Positions 60,241-64,000 of a stretch of 64,000 nt of DNA are shown piece by piece. Under the pieces are notes generated by a model. It was not told where the DNA came from, searched no databases, and was given only the letters and a program-made list of their open reading frames with translations. The stretch is from Diphasiastrum complanatum (Eukaryota; Streptophyta; Lycopodiopsida; Lycopodiales; Lycopodiaceae): contig CM055097.1 of assembly GCA_029204225.1 (NCBI GenBank), positions 74,036,973 through 74,100,972 of the forward strand. The letters are read 5' to 3'. How positions within the stretch are numbered: the stretch's first letter is position 1; every line of letters begins with the position of its first letter. The position numbers and the translations under genes are program-made.

Positions 60241-60419
60241 CAGGTACTAAAGGTATGGTATGCTCAATAACTAACGTCGAAATACCCTTCAGATCTTGAT
60301 AAGTCATGAAAAATAATCTTGATACTTAATAAGTAGCATGCGGAGTGCTTGATACTATTCAAGATTAAGTTGTTATCCAACTTGCACGATCTTTTCTGGT
60401 TCTCCTGGCTCAACAAGAT

Positions 60420-61136
60420 TTATTGGCTGTGTCCTAGCTGGACCATCGTAAACATCTTTTGAGTCTGGCACGTGTTCTTCAGGTTCACATGTGCCTTAGG
60501 TAACATGATAACTACATCATCCAATGTTTCCTCTTTTTGAACCACTAGTTTGATAGTCCAAGTTGCAGGATCAACTTTGACTGCACATTCATGATTTTCA
60601 AAAGTGAGTTTTCCAGTACCCCAGTTATGTATTACTTGCACAACTCGTAACCATGGACATCCCAATAGGACTCGGTAGACATTTGGCACTTCTGGTAAGT
60701 CCATTACTACGAAAGTACTGATGAACTGTACTCCCGCAATTCTAGCAGGTATATCTTCAATCATTCTTCGCGGATGAACTGTCATTTGATCAGCTAGCTT
60801 AATGGCAAAAGTCGCAGGCTTGATCTTTGTAAGGCCCCATTTTGCACATAGCTTTGTAGAAATCAGGTTAACTCCTGAACCGCCATCTATCACGACTGCT
60901 TCCTTAGGAAATTGTCTATGTTGTATCGGCAGAGTGATATTCTTTTGTTCACTTTCCCAAGCGACTCTGACATGGAGTACTTCACTAGATTCTTCAAATC
61001 CAGCACAAAAAAGTGATTCCTGATGGACTTCTAGTTCTACTTGAGCTAACTTTTGCGCTAAGGCTTCTTTTGCTTTTGGCACCAACTTCAGAAACTCTCC
61101 CAACAAAATATTGATCTTGCAAGACAAAATATTCAT
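60420..61136 (-). pseudogene. Ty3/gypsy aspartic protease region, 238 codons open
   Basis: The frame contains IDGGSGVNLISTKLCAKWGL, an aspartic-protease active site of the DGGSGVN type used by plant gypsy elements, with ADQMTVHPRRMIEDIPARI and VMDLPEVPNVYRVLLGCPWL as the later conserved blocks. It is open throughout, unlike its neighbours. It lies between gag and RT in the proper order and would be part of the polyprotein rather than a separate gene. Confidence 0.85.
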
Positions 61137-61324
61137 GAGTACTATTTGTAGCGCTTCTCTGGTTCAGTCATCTTGAAGGATTCTTCATGATGATGCAACT
61201 GATCATTCATATATGTACGTGAATTTTATGGTGGCTGCAATGGTGAAGAACATACTTCGGCTGTTGCTTTAGCAGCTTCCAGTTCTTCTTCTTCTTGTAG
61301 ATGTTTAATCCACTGCCTCATATC

Positions 61325-62890
61325 CTAATATCGTCGTTTTTCTGCATGAAGATTGGAATAAACTCCAGATGATGTTGGTATATCATTCAATGGTATAGAA
61401 TCAGTAGGTACTGGATCTGCTACTGGTTCTTTCTGCTTCTGTGCTCTGGTGACCACCATCAAGGGTACACTTGATTTATTCTGAACTACTAGTCTTTGCT
61501 TGATTTTTATCAAATTTACAGGTGTTGTAGCTGGTGGTGGCTTCGGTCTTGCTGGACAGTCTTTATAGCAATGCCCATAACCACAGTCATGACAAAATGG
61601 TACAAATTTTCCTTTATTTGGACATTCTGCAACTTTGTAATTTTCTCCACATGCAAAGCATCCAAGCGGTGCTTTGATCTAGTTTCTAGATGCTTGTTGT
61701 TGTGCGGTAGCATAATAGCATATTGTGTTGAAGATCCACCTTCTTGCTCATTACCATAGTTCCATTGCTCGGCACTTCTGTACGGTTCTAGTTCCATCAA
61801 ATTGGTAGGAGGAGCGGAGTGCTTTGGTGGGGTAGGTAAGGCTAAACATTCCGGGTATCCAAGAGCAGATTGTCAAGGTCTAGCTAATGGGTTTTCTCCA
61901 TATTGTGGCTCTTGATATCCCATTTGGGCATACCATTACTGAATTATCCGAGGATTGAAGTTGCAAAAAGCAGTATCATGATCAGGCAAATTGCACAAAT
62001 GGCATACACTGATTTCCATTCATTTTTTCAATTGAGGACACTTATTCATTGTGTGATTTCCTGTACAAATAGAATACCAGACATTTTCCTTGGTAGGAAA
62101 AGTCTTCGCAAACTTCTCAAGTTCCTTGTTTACTTCTCCATGGAAATCTTCCAATGCTTTGATCTTCTCATCAAATTGTGACTGCAACTTTTCCATCTGT
62201 TTCTACTGATTCTTCCCTAGTTTCTCGAACTCGTTGAGCATCATTTCTGCCGTAGCGTTGACATTCATGGATGCAATAGTGGTGGATGTCGTAGTAGTCT
62301 GCCCTGCTGTATAAGGCAACAAACTGATATTCGGCTCATCATCTGAATCTTCATCCTCCTTGCGAATTGCATCGTCCATAGCATTTTGCAAGAGTGCATA
62401 CTCATTATGGCGTTTCAGCTCACATATGATTCGTTTAGATAAACCTGACAAAAACCACATAATCAAGGCATTTTTGTTACCCAGCTCAGGTTTGCACTCA
62501 GATTTGAGGCGTTTCACCCGTTCAATGTAATCTCGAACCATTTCTCGCTTCCCATTTTAATTTTACTTAAAAGTAGAAAAGGGTCTTCTATAAACTTTCG
62601 CGGTTTGAATCGTGTGATAAGGGCTCTTTTAACAACCTCCCAATCAATATGCTCAGTTTCATCTTGATTATAGTACCAATCTTGTGCTGTGCCTGTTAAG
62701 GCCATATGAACAACTTAAGTTTATCTTGAGAGAAAATTTTGCCATAGACTTCACAGGATTCAACATAGATCTGAAGAAATTTAACTAGATCTGTTAATCC
62801 ATTGTATTTGGATAGATCCAAACGGGTGTCTTCTAACAATAATTGGATTGACTTCCTGAAGAGTACGTCTCGGAACAGCTCCAGGGGCAA
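61325..62890 (-). pseudogene. Ty3/gypsy gag relic with two zinc-knuckle-like clusters
   Basis: Right to left: LFRDVLFRKSIQLLLEDTRL; the retrotransposon gag domain (MALTGTAQDWYYNQDETEHI, VVKRALITRFKPRKFIEDP, VRDYIERVKRLKSECKPEL, IMWFLSGLSKRIICELKRH); an acidic linker (EDEDSDDEPNISLL); and near 61560-61670 two Cys clusters, CFACGENYKVAEC and CHDCGYGHCYKDC. A Lys/Gln-rich tail (VVTRAQKQKEPVAD) leads toward the protease. Frameshifts near 62520 and 62700 and a few stops break it. Confidence 0.88.
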
Positions 62891-64000
62891 ACCATCTTAG
62901 TAGATTCAAATCAAGCAAACAATCAGATTGGATCTGATTTTTTAATCAAAAACACTATCTCAGATAAGATCTACTAGATCTATTCCACTTTCAAGAATCT
63001 GATTCTATATCGTGAAAAAGATTTCGAAATTCAATCAATCAATACTTCTCAAAAATGATAAATTTCTCATAATCCAAATCAGAATATATCAGATTTGATC
63101 CAAATTTTGACAGAGACTTGATCTAGAAAATCAGAACCTAAAAATAGTACTGACGAAGGTTCTCTAGGCTCGACGAAGATTCAACAGTGCTATTTTGAAA
63201 AAAAACTTTCTGATCAATTTTTTTGACAATTTCTAGGAAAATAACCTTCGCCGAACCCTCAGATGCAACATCTGACACAGATAAAACTAAGGTAAACCCG
63301 AAAAAGGTTTCTGACATAAGAAAATACAGTTTCTGTAGTTTGGCGAGGGTAAAAATCAAGATTTTCTATGATCTGGACAAGAAGAATCTTCGTCGAACTC
63401 AAAAATAGTATTTTACTATAAATAGAATGTTTTGGAAACTCAGCGAAGGTTTTGGCAGAGGATCAAGAGTAATATAGGTATTTTTGCAAAAAAGTGACTT
63501 TTTGGCAAAAATATGACAATATGACAACTGATCCTGTGGAAACCCTTCTATTTTTGATATTATTCTTTGCCGACCTAGTAGTTGATAGATCTGAATCACA
63601 CCAATCTTCACCCTTCAAACTAAAGGTTTTGTGGTAAAAAATGAAGGTGTCTGCAACTCGGCAAAGGTTTTTTGAAAGAGGGCAAAAAGTTATCAGCTCT
63701 GATGATGATTTTTGTCTCTTTTGGACCAAAATCTGGCAGATTTGACCGATTTTTGTTGTTTTTCTTTATATCTCAGATCCAAATGGATCTTAAAATTGGT
63801 GATTAGAATAGCTTTTTCAGTTCTACAATCAGATTAGATTTCAAACAAGCAAGAGGTAGAACCATCTCCATCTAACTTCCATCCACATCTGTACGTGAAA
63901 ACTAAAGAATTAGTGACATTTGTCACTTCACATGCATGCATTTCTACCTACTTTTACTAAGTGTCAAATATTCAACTAGAATTGTACAAATCATCATGCA
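62891..64000 (-). other. Leader of the minus-strand gypsy element; no gene
   Basis: No frame resembles a protein. Short motifs such as CGAAGGTT and its complement recur at irregular 60-120-bp spacing (about 63155, 63175, 63245, 63390, 63445, 63660), as in a decayed leader repeat. No primer-binding site or 5' LTR is visible before the window ends. Confidence 0.45.

Overview
The window is nuclear DNA of a flowering plant. It holds one spliced host gene with plant splice signals, plant-type Ty1/copia and Ty3/gypsy retrotransposons, a BED/DUF659-type hAT transposon, and long GA/CT microsatellites. I cannot name the species. The gene belongs to the coclaurine N-methyltransferase-like family, which is widespread in plants and so does not by itself indicate an alkaloid producer.

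Layout. 1-2916: 3' part of a sense copia element (pol plus 3' LTR). 2917-9579: AT-rich DNA with exon-like blocks on the minus strand (one resembles a Ulp1/C48 protease catalytic exon), a (CT)65 tract, a minus-strand copia RNase H relic and twin perfect palindromes. 9580-18300: minus-strand copia relics and LTR copies, around a block (10710-15806) that carries a decayed gypsy pol, two arrays of proline-rich tandem repeats and an unidentified coiled-coil ORF. 18647-24253: a degraded minus-strand copia element with one good 5' LTR and primer-binding site and a rearranged 3' LTR. 24254-27317: intergenic DNA and promoter.

27318-45661: the host gene, 8 exons, 359 codons, reading frame intact on the + strand. 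Its second intron is about 9.7 kb. It contains an antisense nine-exon hAT transposase gene (31647-35561), abutted by a sense-strand chromovirus relic with a 3' LTR (35696-39010). Introns 1 and 3 carry long GA and CT tracts and foldback elements.

45662-64000: downstream DNA with two more minus-strand copia relics (46210-49156), diverged tandem duplications (49340-51770), a stretch without recognisable genes (about 51800-57490), and a long minus-strand gypsy element (LTR near 57500-58088; pol, protease and gag 58138-62890; leader to the end).

The only probable functional host product is the methyltransferase. Nearly everything else is transposon-derived and broken to different degrees; the left-edge copia (one stop codon in its visible pol) and the intronic hAT gene (all splice sites present) are the best preserved. 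The points most worth following are the GC-AG donor of intron 2, the complementary GA and CU tracts around exons 2 and 3, the covarying stem-loop in the copia LTR/leader sequences, and the unidentified ORFs attached to two gypsy elements.
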